From: DASWHK01 sp036398215
GTDB taxonomy: Bacteria > Acidobacteriota > UBA890
Length of the DNA stretch: 23,887 bases
Assembly: GCA_036398215.1 (NCBI GenBank)
Contig: DASWHK010000146.1
Span: forward strand, 1 to 23,887
Reading direction: 5' to 3'
A model generated the notes under the pieces. The model ran no database searches. It was not told where the DNA came from and was given only the letters and a program-made list of their open reading frames with translations. The translations under genes were made by a program, and so were the position numbers. Below are positions 7,194-15,563 of this stretch, piece after piece; within the stretch, counting starts at the first letter, position 1; the number at the start of each line of letters is the position of its first letter.

Positions 7194-9841
7194 GACATCT
7201 CTATCGGTTGCTCCTGCGCGCCTACCCCGTCCCGGTCCGCCGCGCCTTCGGCCGCGACATGGCGGAGCTGTTCGCCGACATGCTGCGCGAGGAGCGCCAC
7301 CGGGGCGGCAGGCTCGCCGTGGGTACCGCCGCCGCGCGCACCTTCCTGGAGCTTCCGTTCAGCGCCTGGCGCGCGCACCGCGCCCAGGCGCCGGCGCCAC
7401 CCCCATCCGGCCGCCGCTCGGCCGGCATCGAGGTCCTCATGCAGAGCTTCCGCCACAGCCTCCGCAACCTGAAGAACAGCCCCGGCTTCGCGGCCGTCGT
7501 CGTGCTGACGCTGGCGATCGGCATCGGCGCCAACACGGTCATGTTCACCGTGCTCGACGGCATCCTGCTGTCGCCGCTGCCCTACGAGGAGCCGGACCGG
7601 CTGGTGCGCCTGTACTCCGCCAATCCGGAGAGATGGAGCGGCGTCAACTACGTGCCGGGCCTCGCCTTCCTCGCCTACCGGGAGCGCACCGACATCTTCG
7701 CGAGCCTCGCGTCGGCCTACTCGTATCGTGAGGTCGGGGCCGACCTGACGCGCGGCGACGAGACCCGGCGTATCGTCACGATGCCGGTGAGCGCCGGCTA
7801 CTTCGACGTGCTCGGCATCGCGCCGTTGATGGGGCGTGGCTTCCGGCCCGAGGAAGAGACCGCCGATGCCGCGGTCGCCGTCATCAGCCACGGGCTCTGG
7901 CAAGCCGCCTTCGGCGGCGACCCCGAGGTCCTCGGCAAGGACATCGAGCTCGAGGGGAGGCCCCATGCCGTGGTCGGCGTCATGCCGGCGGGGTTCCGCA
8001 ATCCCGTCGACTGGCAGGTCGACCTGTGGCGCCCCGAGAACCTCCAGCCCGGCGGCCGCAACAGCTGGGGCAACTACTATCTGAGCGTCATCGGCAAGCT
8101 GCGCGACGGGGTCTCGATGGAGGCCGCCCAGGAAGAGCTCGAGGCGCTGGGCGCCGCCATGTTCGCGGAAAACCCCGACACCAACGGGGCCTACGGCGCC
8201 ATCTTCCCGCTGCTCGACGACACCGTCGGCGAGACCGCCCCGATGTTGTGGGTGCTGATGGCGGCCGTCGCGATGGTGCTGCTGATCGCCTGCGTCAACG
8301 TCGCCAGCCTCTACCTGGTACGCAGCGCCGAGCGCGGCAAGGAGCTGGCGATCCGCGCCGCGCTGGGCGCGGCGCGCCGCCGGCTCGTCGCCCAGTTGCT
8401 GGGCGAGAGCCTGGTGCTCGGCATCGCCGGCGGCGCCGCGGGCTTTCTGCTCGCCTTCGTGGGCCTGCGCGCGATCATCGCCATGGGCCCGACCACCTTG
8501 CCGCGCGCCGCCGAGCTCGGCATCGACCTGCGGGTCTTCGGGTTCGCGACCGCGGTCTCGTTGCTCACCGGCCTGCTGTTCGGCGTCGTGCCGGCGCTGC
8601 GCTTCTCGCGGCCCGACCTCGAGCGCGCCCTGCGGGACGGCAGTCGCGGCAGCGCGGGGAGCGGCCAGCGGCGGCTGCGCGGCGCCCTGGTGGTGGCCGA
8701 GATCTCGATCGCGCTGGTGTTGCTGTTCGGCGCCGGCCTGCTGGCCAAGAGCTTCACCCGGCTGCTCGACGTCGACCTCGGCGTGCGGCGCGACGGCATC
8801 CTGACCTACGAGATCCATCTGCCGGCGTCGCGCTATCCCGAGGCGCAGGACCGCGTCGCCTTCTACCAGCGCTTCTTCGAGCGCGTCGGGGGGATCCCGG
8901 GCGTCGAGGCGGTCGGCGCCACCTCGTACCTGCCCACCGAGGGCCGCTATCACATCTGGGGCATGGGCCGCACCGACCAGGACCTCGACGACAACGAGTC
9001 CTGGACGAGCACCGACGTGCGCGTCATCGACGGTGACTACCTCGATATCATGGGCGTACGGCTGGTACGCGGCCGCACGTTCTCCGCGGCCGACACCCTC
9101 GATCCCCCCTGGCCCGGGCTGATCAACGAGTCGCTCGCCGCGCTCGCCTTCCCCGACCACGACCCGCTCGGCGCCGTCGTGGCCGTCGGCGGCGATGCGT
9201 TCCGCATCGTCGGCATCGTCTCCGATACCGCCTACGACACCCGCGGATCGACGTCGCCGAAGTTCTACATCCGCCACGACCATTTCGCGGCAGACCGTAA
9301 CTGGGCAATGATCCAGACGGTGCGCACCTCGCTCGAGCCGACCTCGATCGTCGGCCAGCTACGCAGCGAGCTGCGGACGGTCGACCCACAACTCGTGCTG
9401 TACCGGGTGCGGACCTTCCAGGACGTGGTCGCTTCCGGCGTATCGGCGCCGCGCTTCGCGATGGCCTTGATGAGCGGCTTCGCCGCCGTCGCCCTGCTGC
9501 TCGCCGCGATCGGCATCTATGGCGTGCTGTCGTACACGGTTTCGCAGCGCACCCGCGAGATCGGCATCCGCATGGCGCTGGGCGCCGACCGCGGCAGCGT
9601 CCGCCGCATGGTCCTGGGCCAGGGCTTGCTGCTCACCGGCTTCGGGCTGCTCGCCGGCGCCGCCGGGGCGCTGGCGCTCACCGGCTGGCTGTCGTCGCTG
9701 CTGTTCGAGGTCGAGCCGGGCGACCCGGCGGTGCTCGCAACCGTCGCGGCGCTGCTCATCGCGGTCGCGGCGGCCGCCGGTTACCTGCCGACGCGACGGG
9801 CGACGTCGGTCGACCCGATTCAAGCACTGCACGAGGAATAG
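7190..9841 (+). CDS. ADOP-type duplicated MacB/FtsX-like permease 1
   Basis: This 883-residue membrane protein starts with a cytoplasmic prefix (RLLLRAYPVPVRRAFGRDMAELFADML), then TM1 at ~100-125 (VVVLTLAIGIGANTVMFTVLD), a MacB-type periplasmic domain, and an FtsX domain at ~350-440 with VLLIACVNVASLYLVRSAER and the coupling-helix motif RGKELAIRAALGAARRRL. The whole unit then repeats: TM (ALVVAEISIALVLLFGAGLL), a second periplasmic domain, and a second FtsX domain from ~760 (LLAAIGIYGVLSYTVSQRTREIGIRMALGA). It ends in the typical RRATSVDPIQALHEE. No ATPase gene lies near it, as expected of 'orphan' permeases of this family, which are thought to export or act on envelope molecules with a remote ATPase. 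It shares an ATGA overlap with PadR 1. Confidence 0.93.
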   Translation: MRHLYRLLLRAYPVPVRRAFGRDMAELFADMLREERHRGGRLAVGTAAARTFLELPFSAWRAHRAQAPAPPPSGRRSAGIEVLMQSFRHSLRNLKNSPGFAAVVVLTLAIGIGANTVMFTVLDGILLSPLPYEEPDRLVRLYSANPERWSGVNYVPGLAFLAYRERTDIFASLASAYSYREVGADLTRGDETRRIVTMPVSAGYFDVLGIAPLMGRGFRPEEETADAAVAVISHGLWQAAFGGDPEVLGKDIELEGRPHAVVGVMPAGFRNPVDWQVDLWRPENLQPGGRNSWGNYYLSVIGKLRDGVSMEAAQEELEALGAAMFAENPDTNGAYGAIFPLLDDTVGETAPMLWVLMAAVAMVLLIACVNVASLYLVRSAERGKELAIRAALGAARRRLVAQLLGESLVLGIAGGAAGFLLAFVGLRAIIAMGPTTLPRAAELGIDLRVFGFATAVSLLTGLLFGVVPALRFSRPDLERALRDGSRGSAGSGQRRLRGALVVAEISIALVLLFGAGLLAKSFTRLLDVDLGVRRDGILTYEIHLPASRYPEAQDRVAFYQRFFERVGGIPGVEAVGATSYLPTEGRYHIWGMGRTDQDLDDNESWTSTDVRVIDGDYLDIMGVRLVRGRTFSAADTLDPPWPGLINESLAALAFPDHDPLGAVVAVGGDAFRIVGIVSDTAYDTRGSTSPKFYIRHDHFAADRNWAMIQTVRTSLEPTSIVGQLRSELRTVDPQLVLYRVRTFQDVVASGVSAPRFAMALMSGFAAVALLLAAIGIYGVLSYTVSQRTREIGIRMALGADRGSVRRMVLGQGLLLTGFGLLAGAAGALALTGWLSSLLFEVEPGDPAVLATVAALLIAVAAAAGYLPTRRATSVDPIQALHEE

Positions 9842-9850
9842 GCATCGGTG

Positions 9851-9870
9851 GCGCGGCGCGGAGGCCGCGC
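9851..9870. terminator. GC hairpin between convergent permease genes
   Basis: GCGCGGC (9851-9857), the loop GCGGAG and GCCGCGC (9864-9870) form a perfect 7-bp GC stem. It lies inside the 35-bp gap between the stop of permease 1 (9841) and the stop of permease 2 (9877). There is no U-tract on either strand, so it is not a classic intrinsic terminator, but it is placed to protect both 3' ends and lower readthrough. Confidence 0.5.
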
Positions 9871-9876
9871 TTCAGC

Positions 9877-12549
9877 TCAGGCCCGCGGTCCACCCGACAG
9901 CGCGACGACGGGATCGACGCGGGTGGCGCGCAGGGCGGGGACGAGGCTCGCCGCCAGCGCTACCAGGCCGAGCAGCAGGGCGACGCCGAGGTAGACGACG
10001 GGCTCGGTGGGGCTGACCTGATAGAGCGCGCCGGCCAGCAGCGAGGCGAGCCCGAGGGCGCCGGCAAAGCCGAGGGCCGCGCCAGTGGCCGCCAGCAGCA
10101 GGCCGTGCCGCAGCACCATGCCGAGGACGTCGCCGGACCGCGCCCCCATCGCCATGCGCACGCCGATCTCGTGGGTGCGCTGGGAGACGCCGTAGGCGAC
10201 CAGGCCGTAGATCCCGACCGCGGCGAGCAGCAGGGCGACGGCGCCAAAGATCCAGAACAGGGTCGTGAAGAAGCGAACGTCCCAGATCGACTCGTCGACC
10301 GCGGCTTGCAGGCTCATCAGGTCGTACACCGCCTGGTCGGGATCGAGGTCCCGGATCACCTCGCGCGACGCCGACATCGCCGCCGCCGGCTCGCCGGCGG
10401 CGCGCACCATCCAGGTGACGCGGCCGTAGAAGGAAGCCCAGCGCTCGTACGGATAGAAGATCTCCGGCGCCGGCGCCTCCTCGAGGCTCACCTGCCGGGT
10501 GCCGCCGACGAGCCCGACCACCTCGATCCAGGCGTTTTCGTCCATGTAGCCGAAGCGGATGCGCTTGCCGATCGGGTCCTCGCCGGGCCAGACGCGCTCG
10601 GCGAGCACGTCGTTGACGAGCGCGACCTCGGGGGCGCCCGGCGCGCTGTCGGTATCACGCAGGTCGCGGCCGCGCCGCAGCTCGATGCCGGCGGCGGCGA
10701 TGTATCCGGGCGTCACCGCGTGCGCGAAGGCCCCGGCGGTAGCCCCCTCGGCGGCCGCCGGAGCGTCGGCGATGAAGTCCATGAAGTTCCAGCCGCCACG
10801 CAGCGGCGGCTGCGCGATGCCGCCCACCGCCGCGACGCCGGGCAGCGCCAGCAGCCGGTCGCGCGCCTGGCGGTAGAAGTCGAGCCGCTGCTCGGGGGCG
10901 CCGTAGTTGGCGTCCGCGAACGCGGTGGTGAGCATGAAGCTTCGCTCGGTGTCGTAGCCGGGATCGACCGCGGCGACCCGCAGCAAGCTGCTGATCATCA
11001 GGCCGGCGCCGACCAGCAGGACGATCGACAGCGCCACCTCGGCGACCACCAGCGCCGCGCGGGTGCGGCGCTTGCGCACCGTCCCGGTGCCCTGCGCGGC
11101 GGTTTCCTTGAGGGCCCTGCCGAGGTCGGCGCTGGCGCCGACCGCCGGGGCCAGCCCGAAGAGGAGGACGGCGAGCGCCGAGACCCCGGCGGCGAAGGCC
11201 AGGACGCGCCCGTCGATCCCGAAGTCGACCCACTCGGGGATGGCCACCGGCACCATCGCCACCAGGATGCGCACCGTCCAGGTCCCGAGGAGCAGACCGA
11301 GACCCGCCCCCGCGGCGGCCAGCAGCGCCGACTCGCTGGTCAGCTGGCGGACGATCCGCAGGCGGCTGGCGCCCATCGCGGCGCGCACGGCGAGCTCGCG
11401 CTCGCGGCTCACGGCGCGGGTGAGCATCAGGTTGGCGAGGTTGGCGCAGACGATCAGCAGCACGAAGCCGACCGCCCCGAGCAGCAGCGCCATCATTGCC
11501 TGGAAATCGCCGGTGCGGGAATCGTACAGCGAGATCAGGCGCACCCCGACACCGGCGTTGGTGTCCGGGTACTCGGCCGCCAGCGCCTCGGCGAGCGCCG
11601 AGGCCTCGGCCTGCGCCTGCGCCAGCGTCGCCCCCGGGGCCAACCGGGCGATGACGTTGGCCCAGCGGTTGCCGCGGCGCTGGGCGCCGGGGTCGATGCG
11701 CAGGGGCACCCAGAGGGCCGCCTCGTCGGGATAGCCGCCGCCCACCGGCACCACGCCGATCACCGTGTAGGGCTCGGCGTCGATGCTCACCTGCTTGCCG
11801 ACGATCGCCGGGTCGGCGGCGAAGCTGGCTCGCCACAGCGCCTCCCCGAGGAGCACCACGTTGGGTCCGCCGGGGACGTCCTCGCCCGGCTGGAAGCCAC
11901 GGCCCAGCAGCAGCGGGGTGCCGAGCACCTCGAACAGGGAGGCGCTGACCTGCGCCCCCTGCACGTAGGCGGCAGTCTCGCCGCCGCCCAGGTTGTAGGG
12001 CTCGCGATCGACGGCGGCGAGCTGCGCGATCCGCGTGCTGCCCGCGGCGAGGTCGAGGAAGTCGGGGAACGACACGTTGACGGCGTCGCCGCTCTCCTCG
12101 ACGACCGATCGCAGGCGCACCAGCCGCTCGGGCTCGGCGTACGGGTACGGCTGCAGGAGGATGCCGTTGACCAGGCTGAAAACGGCGGTGCTCGTGCCGA
12201 TGCCCACCGCCAGCGTGGCGATGGCGAGCGCCGTGAATCCGGGCGTCTTGATCAGGTTGCGGAGCGCGTAGCGCACGTCGTTGCGGAACATCCCTTGCCT
12301 CCAGTCCCTTCGTCGTAGCCAGATGGCGTGGCGCACCGAGCCCAGCGACCGCTGCAACAAGGCGGTCCGCGGGGCGCCGGGAGCGCCATTCGTATCCTTG
12401 GTCGTCTCGGCATCGCCGTAGTGCCAGAGCTCGGCGCCCCACTCGCGCCGCCAGTCGGCGCGCCGCCAGCGCGGCACCAGCAGGCCGATGGCCCGGATCA
12501 GCAGCAGGCTGAGCCGGTAGCCGGGGCGGCGGTGGCGCGGCGCGCTCAT
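9877..12549 (-). CDS. ADOP-type duplicated MacB/FtsX-like permease 2
   Basis: This 890-residue duplicated permease has a prefix unlike that of permease 1: a hydrophobic/basic segment LLLIRAIGLLVPRWRRADWRREWGAELWHY. TM1 is at ~95-125 (LAIATLAVGIGTSTAVFSLV). The first FtsX domain is at ~345-435, with VLLIVCANLANLMLTRAVSR and RERELAVRAAMGASRLRI. The second TM pair starts at AALVVAEVALSIVLLVGAGLM, and the last FtsX domain (~755-890) includes LLAAVGIYGLVAYGVSQRTHEIGVRMAMGA, ending ALRATRVDPVVALSGG. The two halves have the same plan, the ADOP hallmark. Its start overlaps the PadR 2 stop as ATGA, and its end faces permease 1 at a distance of 35 bp. Role: predicted envelope transporter or mechanotransmission permease, substrate unknown. 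Confidence 0.93.
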   Translation of the reverse strand: MSAPRHRRPGYRLSLLLIRAIGLLVPRWRRADWRREWGAELWHYGDAETTKDTNGAPGAPRTALLQRSLGSVRHAIWLRRRDWRQGMFRNDVRYALRNLIKTPGFTALAIATLAVGIGTSTAVFSLVNGILLQPYPYAEPERLVRLRSVVEESGDAVNVSFPDFLDLAAGSTRIAQLAAVDREPYNLGGGETAAYVQGAQVSASLFEVLGTPLLLGRGFQPGEDVPGGPNVVLLGEALWRASFAADPAIVGKQVSIDAEPYTVIGVVPVGGGYPDEAALWVPLRIDPGAQRRGNRWANVIARLAPGATLAQAQAEASALAEALAAEYPDTNAGVGVRLISLYDSRTGDFQAMMALLLGAVGFVLLIVCANLANLMLTRAVSRERELAVRAAMGASRLRIVRQLTSESALLAAAGAGLGLLLGTWTVRILVAMVPVAIPEWVDFGIDGRVLAFAAGVSALAVLLFGLAPAVGASADLGRALKETAAQGTGTVRKRRTRAALVVAEVALSIVLLVGAGLMISSLLRVAAVDPGYDTERSFMLTTAFADANYGAPEQRLDFYRQARDRLLALPGVAAVGGIAQPPLRGGWNFMDFIADAPAAAEGATAGAFAHAVTPGYIAAAGIELRRGRDLRDTDSAPGAPEVALVNDVLAERVWPGEDPIGKRIRFGYMDENAWIEVVGLVGGTRQVSLEEAPAPEIFYPYERWASFYGRVTWMVRAAGEPAAAMSASREVIRDLDPDQAVYDLMSLQAAVDESIWDVRFFTTLFWIFGAVALLLAAVGIYGLVAYGVSQRTHEIGVRMAMGARSGDVLGMVLRHGLLLAATGAALGFAGALGLASLLAGALYQVSPTEPVVYLGVALLLGLVALAASLVPALRATRVDPVVALSGGPRA

Positions 12550-12890
12550 CGCTCGGCGACGGCCGTCCCCGAACTCGGGAAGGCGGGATCGGCGAGCGCT
12601 CGAATTCGCTCCAGCGCCGCCTCCAGACGGGTGGAGCCGGCGGCGGTGATCTCGTAGTAACGGCGCGGCGGACGCTTCTCGGAGTGGGCGATCTGCTGAT
12701 CCTCCCAGCGCGAGCGAACCCAGCCACCTTCTTCGAGCCGCCCCAGTATCGGGTAGACCGTGCCGCTGGAGAGGCCGGTCGCGTCCATGATGCTGAAGCC
12801 GTAGCGGTGGCCCTGGGCGACGGCCTTCAGGACGCCGACGGTGGTGAGTGTCATCTTGTCTTGACTCACGGAAGCAGGTGTCGTTTTCAT
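12546..12890 (-). CDS. PadR-family transcriptional regulator 2
   Basis: This 114-residue winged-helix regulator contains TTVGVLKAVAQGHRYGFSIMDATGL ('YGF' turn), SSGTVYPILGRLEEGGWVRSRW (recognition helix with the PadR 'SGTVYPxLxRLExxGWV' motif), the wing EKRPPRRYYEITAAG and a C-terminal dimerisation helix. It differs enough from PadR 1 to have its own operator. It starts at the ATG at 12890, which has no strong Shine-Dalgarno sequence. Its stop overlaps the permease 2 start (ATGA). A promoter-like sequence with an inverted repeat lies just upstream (12915-12952), consistent with autoregulation. Confidence 0.92.
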   Translation of the reverse strand: MKTTPASVSQDKMTLTTVGVLKAVAQGHRYGFSIMDATGLSSGTVYPILGRLEEGGWVRSRWEDQQIAHSEKRPPRRYYEITAAGSTRLEAALERIRALADPAFPSSGTAVAER

Positions 12891-12914
12891 AGCTATGTAG
12901 AGTTACGAGTTATA

Positions 12915-12952
12915 TTTATCATGCCTCCTCCCGCCTGTAAACAACAGGCAGG
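12915..12952 (-). promoter_or_regulatory. Candidate promoter with inverted repeat, upstream of PadR 2
   Basis: On the - strand TTGTTT (12944 to 12939), 18 bases and GATAAA (12920 to 12915) resemble a sigma70 promoter. The -35 box lies in the loop of an inverted repeat CCTGCCTG...CAGGCGGG (12951 to 12930, one G-T mismatch), a plausible repressor site. The DNA after it is AT-rich. There is no experimental support, and the -35 and -10 boxes each match only four of six positions. Confidence 0.4.
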
Positions 12953-12971
12953 TCTCGGGCACCGAAAAGGG

Positions 12972-13017
12972 AGCCTGGCGCCGGCCCACACCGATTGCGG
13001 CCTCAGCCTGGCGCCGG
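12972..13017. repeat. 13-bp direct repeat, AGCCTGGCGCCGG
   Basis: The 13-mer AGCCTGGCGCCGG occurs at 12972-12984 and again at 13005-13017, a 33-bp period. Each copy includes the palindrome GGCGCC. The repeat lies in the 176-bp gap between the PadR 2 promoter and the end of the uracil-DNA glycosylase gene. Nothing else recognisable is present there. Confidence 0.5.
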
Positions 13018-13066
13018 TAGATATGGCAAAGCCTCAATCGAGGAATGGTCTGGCCCGCCGCGGCGG

Positions 13067-13849
13067 CTACCGGGACAGCTCCCGCGCTCGCTCGAAGACG
13101 GCGTCGAGCATGTCCTCGGTGAGCTTGCCGGTGAACGTGTTCTGCTGGCTGGGGTGAAAGCTGGCCACCAGGTGCAGGTCGCCGGGATCTGCGGAGTGGG
13201 TGAGCCGCAGCTCGCAGCCATGCGCGAAGCGGGGCCTGGGCACCGGCACCGCGTAGCCCCGATCGCGGCAGATCCGCAGCACCTGGTCGAATGCGAACTG
13301 GCCGAGCGGCACGATCACCCGGATGCCGGCGCCGGCCGCCAGCAGGTCGAGCTCACGCTCCAGGAATGGTCGGCAGCGGTCGCGCTCGGCGGGCGTGGGA
13401 CGGTTCGCGGGCGGCGCGCAGCGGACCGCCGCGGTGACGTAGGCGCCGGTCAGCACGAGGCCGTCCTGCCGATCCTCCGACGTTGCCTGGTTGGCGAAGC
13501 CCGCCCGGTGCAGGGCCCGGTACAGCCAATCGCCGGAGCGGTCGCCGGTGAACATGCGGCCGGTGCGGTTGGCGCCGTGCGCCGCCGGCGCCAGGCCGAC
13601 CACCAGCACGCGGGCGGATCGATGGCCGAAGCCGGGGACCGGACGCCCCCAGTACTCCTGGTCGCGAAAGGCGGCCCGCTTGTCGCGCGCGACCCGCTCG
13701 CGGTGCTCGACCAGCCGCGGGCAGGCCCGGCATTCGATGACCTCGCGCTCGAGGGCTGCCCACATGGGGCCCCGCGCGTCGGAAGCGACTTCCCCATTCC
13801 CGGGCGTGCGTCCTCGCCTCCGCTCGCCAGATCCAGGTGCCCGATCCAT
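13067..13849 (-). CDS. Uracil-DNA glycosylase, family 5 (UDGb)
   Basis: This 260-residue DNA repair enzyme removes uracil, and in this family also other deaminated bases, from DNA. Motif 1 is VVGLAPAAHGANRTGRMFTGD (~83-103); the GLAPAAHGANRTG form is specific to family 5, which lacks the catalytic Asp/Asn of families 1-4. Motif 3 is HPSQQNTFTGKLT (~232-244). Four cysteines, C40, C43 (ECRACPRL), C144 (RCAPPANR) and C159 (RDRCRPF), are placed as in the 4Fe-4S cluster of families 4 and 5. ATG 13849 is used, but an in-frame ATG at 13765 (MWAALEREVIEC) would give a 232-residue protein closer to the usual size; neither has a strong Shine-Dalgarno sequence. It is divergent from the MscS operon. Confidence 0.9.
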   Translation of the reverse strand: MDRAPGSGERRRGRTPGNGEVASDARGPMWAALEREVIECRACPRLVEHRERVARDKRAAFRDQEYWGRPVPGFGHRSARVLVVGLAPAAHGANRTGRMFTGDRSGDWLYRALHRAGFANQATSEDRQDGLVLTGAYVTAAVRCAPPANRPTPAERDRCRPFLERELDLLAAGAGIRVIVPLGQFAFDQVLRICRDRGYAVPVPRPRFAHGCELRLTHSADPGDLHLVASFHPSQQNTFTGKLTEDMLDAVFERARELSR

Positions 13850-13970
13850 CACGCTTTCGTCGCCGCCTGCTCCAGGGCTCCTCCGTCCCCTCGCCCATCC
13901 GATTCCGAATCCTGCTGCGCCGCAGCCAGACCCATCACACCTCCACCTCGGCCTGCTAGTGTTCCATGCT

Positions 13971-15122
13971 ATGGAGTTTCTGGGTATCCGGATCGACGGG
14001 GCCGAGATCGAACGCTGGCTCGCAGAGGCGCAGGAGTTCGCCCTCCCCAGGCTGCTGCAAAGCGCCGGCCAGATCCTGCTCGGGCTCGTGGTGTTCCTGG
14101 CGGCGCGCTGGGTGCTGGCCCGCATCGAGCGCCGCATCACCTCGAAGACCGAGTCGGTGCTCGACGACCATATCGTCGAGGTCGTGCGGCGCACCGCCTC
14201 GATCTCGGTGGCTGCCTGGGTGGTGTGGCGGCTGACCCACATCTGGGACCTGACCGGCCTCGCCGCCTTCACCGTGGCGGTCTGGATCGTGGCCCTCTCC
14301 TTCCCGCTCGCCGATTTCACGGCCAAGATGCTGCGGTTCGTCGAAGAGGAGCTCGTTCCCAAGACCGAGACGACGTTCGACGACACCGCCCTGCCGCTGC
14401 TCAACAAGGTCATCAGGTTCCTGATCATCGGCGTCGGCGTGGTGATCGCCCTCGACGAGCTCGACGTCGACATCCTGCCGTTCGTCGCCGGCGCCAGCGT
14501 CGCCGGCGTGGCGATCGGCTTCGCCGCCAAGGACACGCTGTCGAACCTCATCGCCGGCGTGCTGCTGATCCTCGACCGGCCCTTCCACGTCGGCGACCGC
14601 ATCGAGGTATGGACGGCGCCGACCAACACCGCGACCTGGGGCGACGTCGTCGAGATCGGCCTGCGGGCCACCAAGATCCGCACCACCGACAACCTGATCA
14701 TCGTCATCCCCAACAACGAGATCATGCGCCGCGACATCGTCAACTACACGGCTTCCGGCTCGCACATCCGGCTGCGCATCCCGGTCTCGATCGCCTACAA
14801 CGCCGACGCCGAGAAGGCCAAGGCGGTCGCCCGCCGGGTGGCCCTGGAGACCGAGGGCGTGATGGCCGTCCCCGAGCCGCAGATCCTCATCCGCAACTTC
14901 GGCGAGTCGGCGATCGACCTGCAGGTGCGGGTGTGGATCTCCGACGCCCGCCAGCGCCGTACCATCGGCGATCACATCACCGACAGGCTCAAGCGCGCGT
15001 TCGATCGCGCCGGTATCGAGATCCCCTACGCCAAGCGCGACCTCTACATCCGGGCGATGCCCGGCGACTTCCCCGCCCTCCCGCCCGCCACGACCGAAAG
15101 CCCAGGAGAAAGACATGAGTGA
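13971..15122 (+). CDS. MscS-family small-conductance mechanosensitive channel
   Basis: This 383-residue inner-membrane channel is predicted to open on membrane tension to release solutes. It has hydrophobic helices at ~32-51, ~75-92, ~95-113 and ~145-162. Then comes the pore-lining TM3, rich in Gly and Ala (FVAGASVAGVAIGFAAKDTL, ~171-190), and NLIAGVLLILDRPFHVGDRI, the most conserved MscS motif. The beta domain contains NLIIVIPNNEIMRRDIVNY (~241-259), and the alpha/beta cage continues to a basic C-terminus. At least four helices makes it slightly larger than E. coli MscS (286 aa). The ATG at 13971 is the first that leaves the N-terminal amphipathic segment intact; its Shine-Dalgarno sequence is weak. 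Its last 8 bases overlap the cupin gene, so the two are co-translated. Confidence 0.92.
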   Translation: MEFLGIRIDGAEIERWLAEAQEFALPRLLQSAGQILLGLVVFLAARWVLARIERRITSKTESVLDDHIVEVVRRTASISVAAWVVWRLTHIWDLTGLAAFTVAVWIVALSFPLADFTAKMLRFVEEELVPKTETTFDDTALPLLNKVIRFLIIGVGVVIALDELDVDILPFVAGASVAGVAIGFAAKDTLSNLIAGVLLILDRPFHVGDRIEVWTAPTNTATWGDVVEIGLRATKIRTTDNLIIVIPNNEIMRRDIVNYTASGSHIRLRIPVSIAYNADAEKAKAVARRVALETEGVMAVPEPQILIRNFGESAIDLQVRVWISDARQRRTIGDHITDRLKRAFDRAGIEIPYAKRDLYIRAMPGDFPALPPATTESPGERHE

Positions 15123-15525
15123 CGCCACGAGCGCGGCCGAGAAGCGCACCGGCACCGTCAAGCGCGCCGCCGAGGTGAACGCCGAGCCTCTGAAGGGCGC
15201 CCGATCGACGCGCATCCAGGTGCTCGTCGGGCCCGACGACGGCGCCGCCAACTTCGTCATGCGCCGCATCCTGATGGACGAGCAAGGCAGCGGCATGCCG
15301 GCCCACACCAACACCGTCGAGCACGAGCAGTACGTGCTGCGCGGCCGGGCACGCATTGGCATCGGCGCCGAGAAGTACGAGGTCGGCGCCCACGACACCG
15401 TGTTCATTCCCGCCGGCACGCCCCACTGGTACGACGTCCTCGAGGCCCCCTTCGAGTTCCTCTGCATCGTCCCCAACCTCACCGACGAGGTGCGCCTCGT
15501 CGAAGACGAGGAGGATCGGTCCTGA
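15115..15525 (+). CDS. Single-domain cupin protein
   Basis: This 136-residue cupin has motif 1 MPAHTNTVEHEQYVLRGRARIGI (~61-83) and motif 2 FIPAGTPHWYDV (~97-108). Predicted metal ligands are His64, Glu69/His70 and His104. The common second His of 'HTH' is Asn66 here, so the metal site may be altered. The N-terminal 30 residues are Ala/Lys-rich and probably flexible; there is no signal peptide. AGGAG lies 7 bases before the ATG, inside the end of the mscS-like frame (8-bp overlap). It is followed after 38 bp by the cyclase gene, so it is the middle gene of an operon. Small cupins of this type bind or isomerise small metabolites; the ligand is unknown. Confidence 0.88.
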   Translation: MSDATSAAEKRTGTVKRAAEVNAEPLKGARSTRIQVLVGPDDGAANFVMRRILMDEQGSGMPAHTNTVEHEQYVLRGRARIGIGAEKYEVGAHDTVFIPAGTPHWYDVLEAPFEFLCIVPNLTDEVRLVEDEEDRS

Positions 15526-15563
15526 GGGCGCAGCCGCGCCAACCCCACATCCAGGAGACGGCC

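Noticed and set aside
7082..12318. Very long open frames opposite the two permease genes (733 and 737 codons)
   Set aside because: These are antisense shadows of the permeases (Ala/Gly/Asp/Gln/Arg-rich, no domains). Long antisense frames are expected at this GC content.
13491..13970. Upstream extension of the MscS frame (from 13491)
   Set aside because: It is antisense to the conserved glycosylase motifs and is Arg/Pro-rich without membrane character. The ATG at 13971 gives a normal N-terminus.
13850..14743. Long upstream extension of the uracil-DNA glycosylase frame (to 14743)
   Set aside because: The extension runs antisense through the conserved MscS coding region and has no domain similarity. 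The glycosylase fold begins near residue 30 of the 260-residue form.
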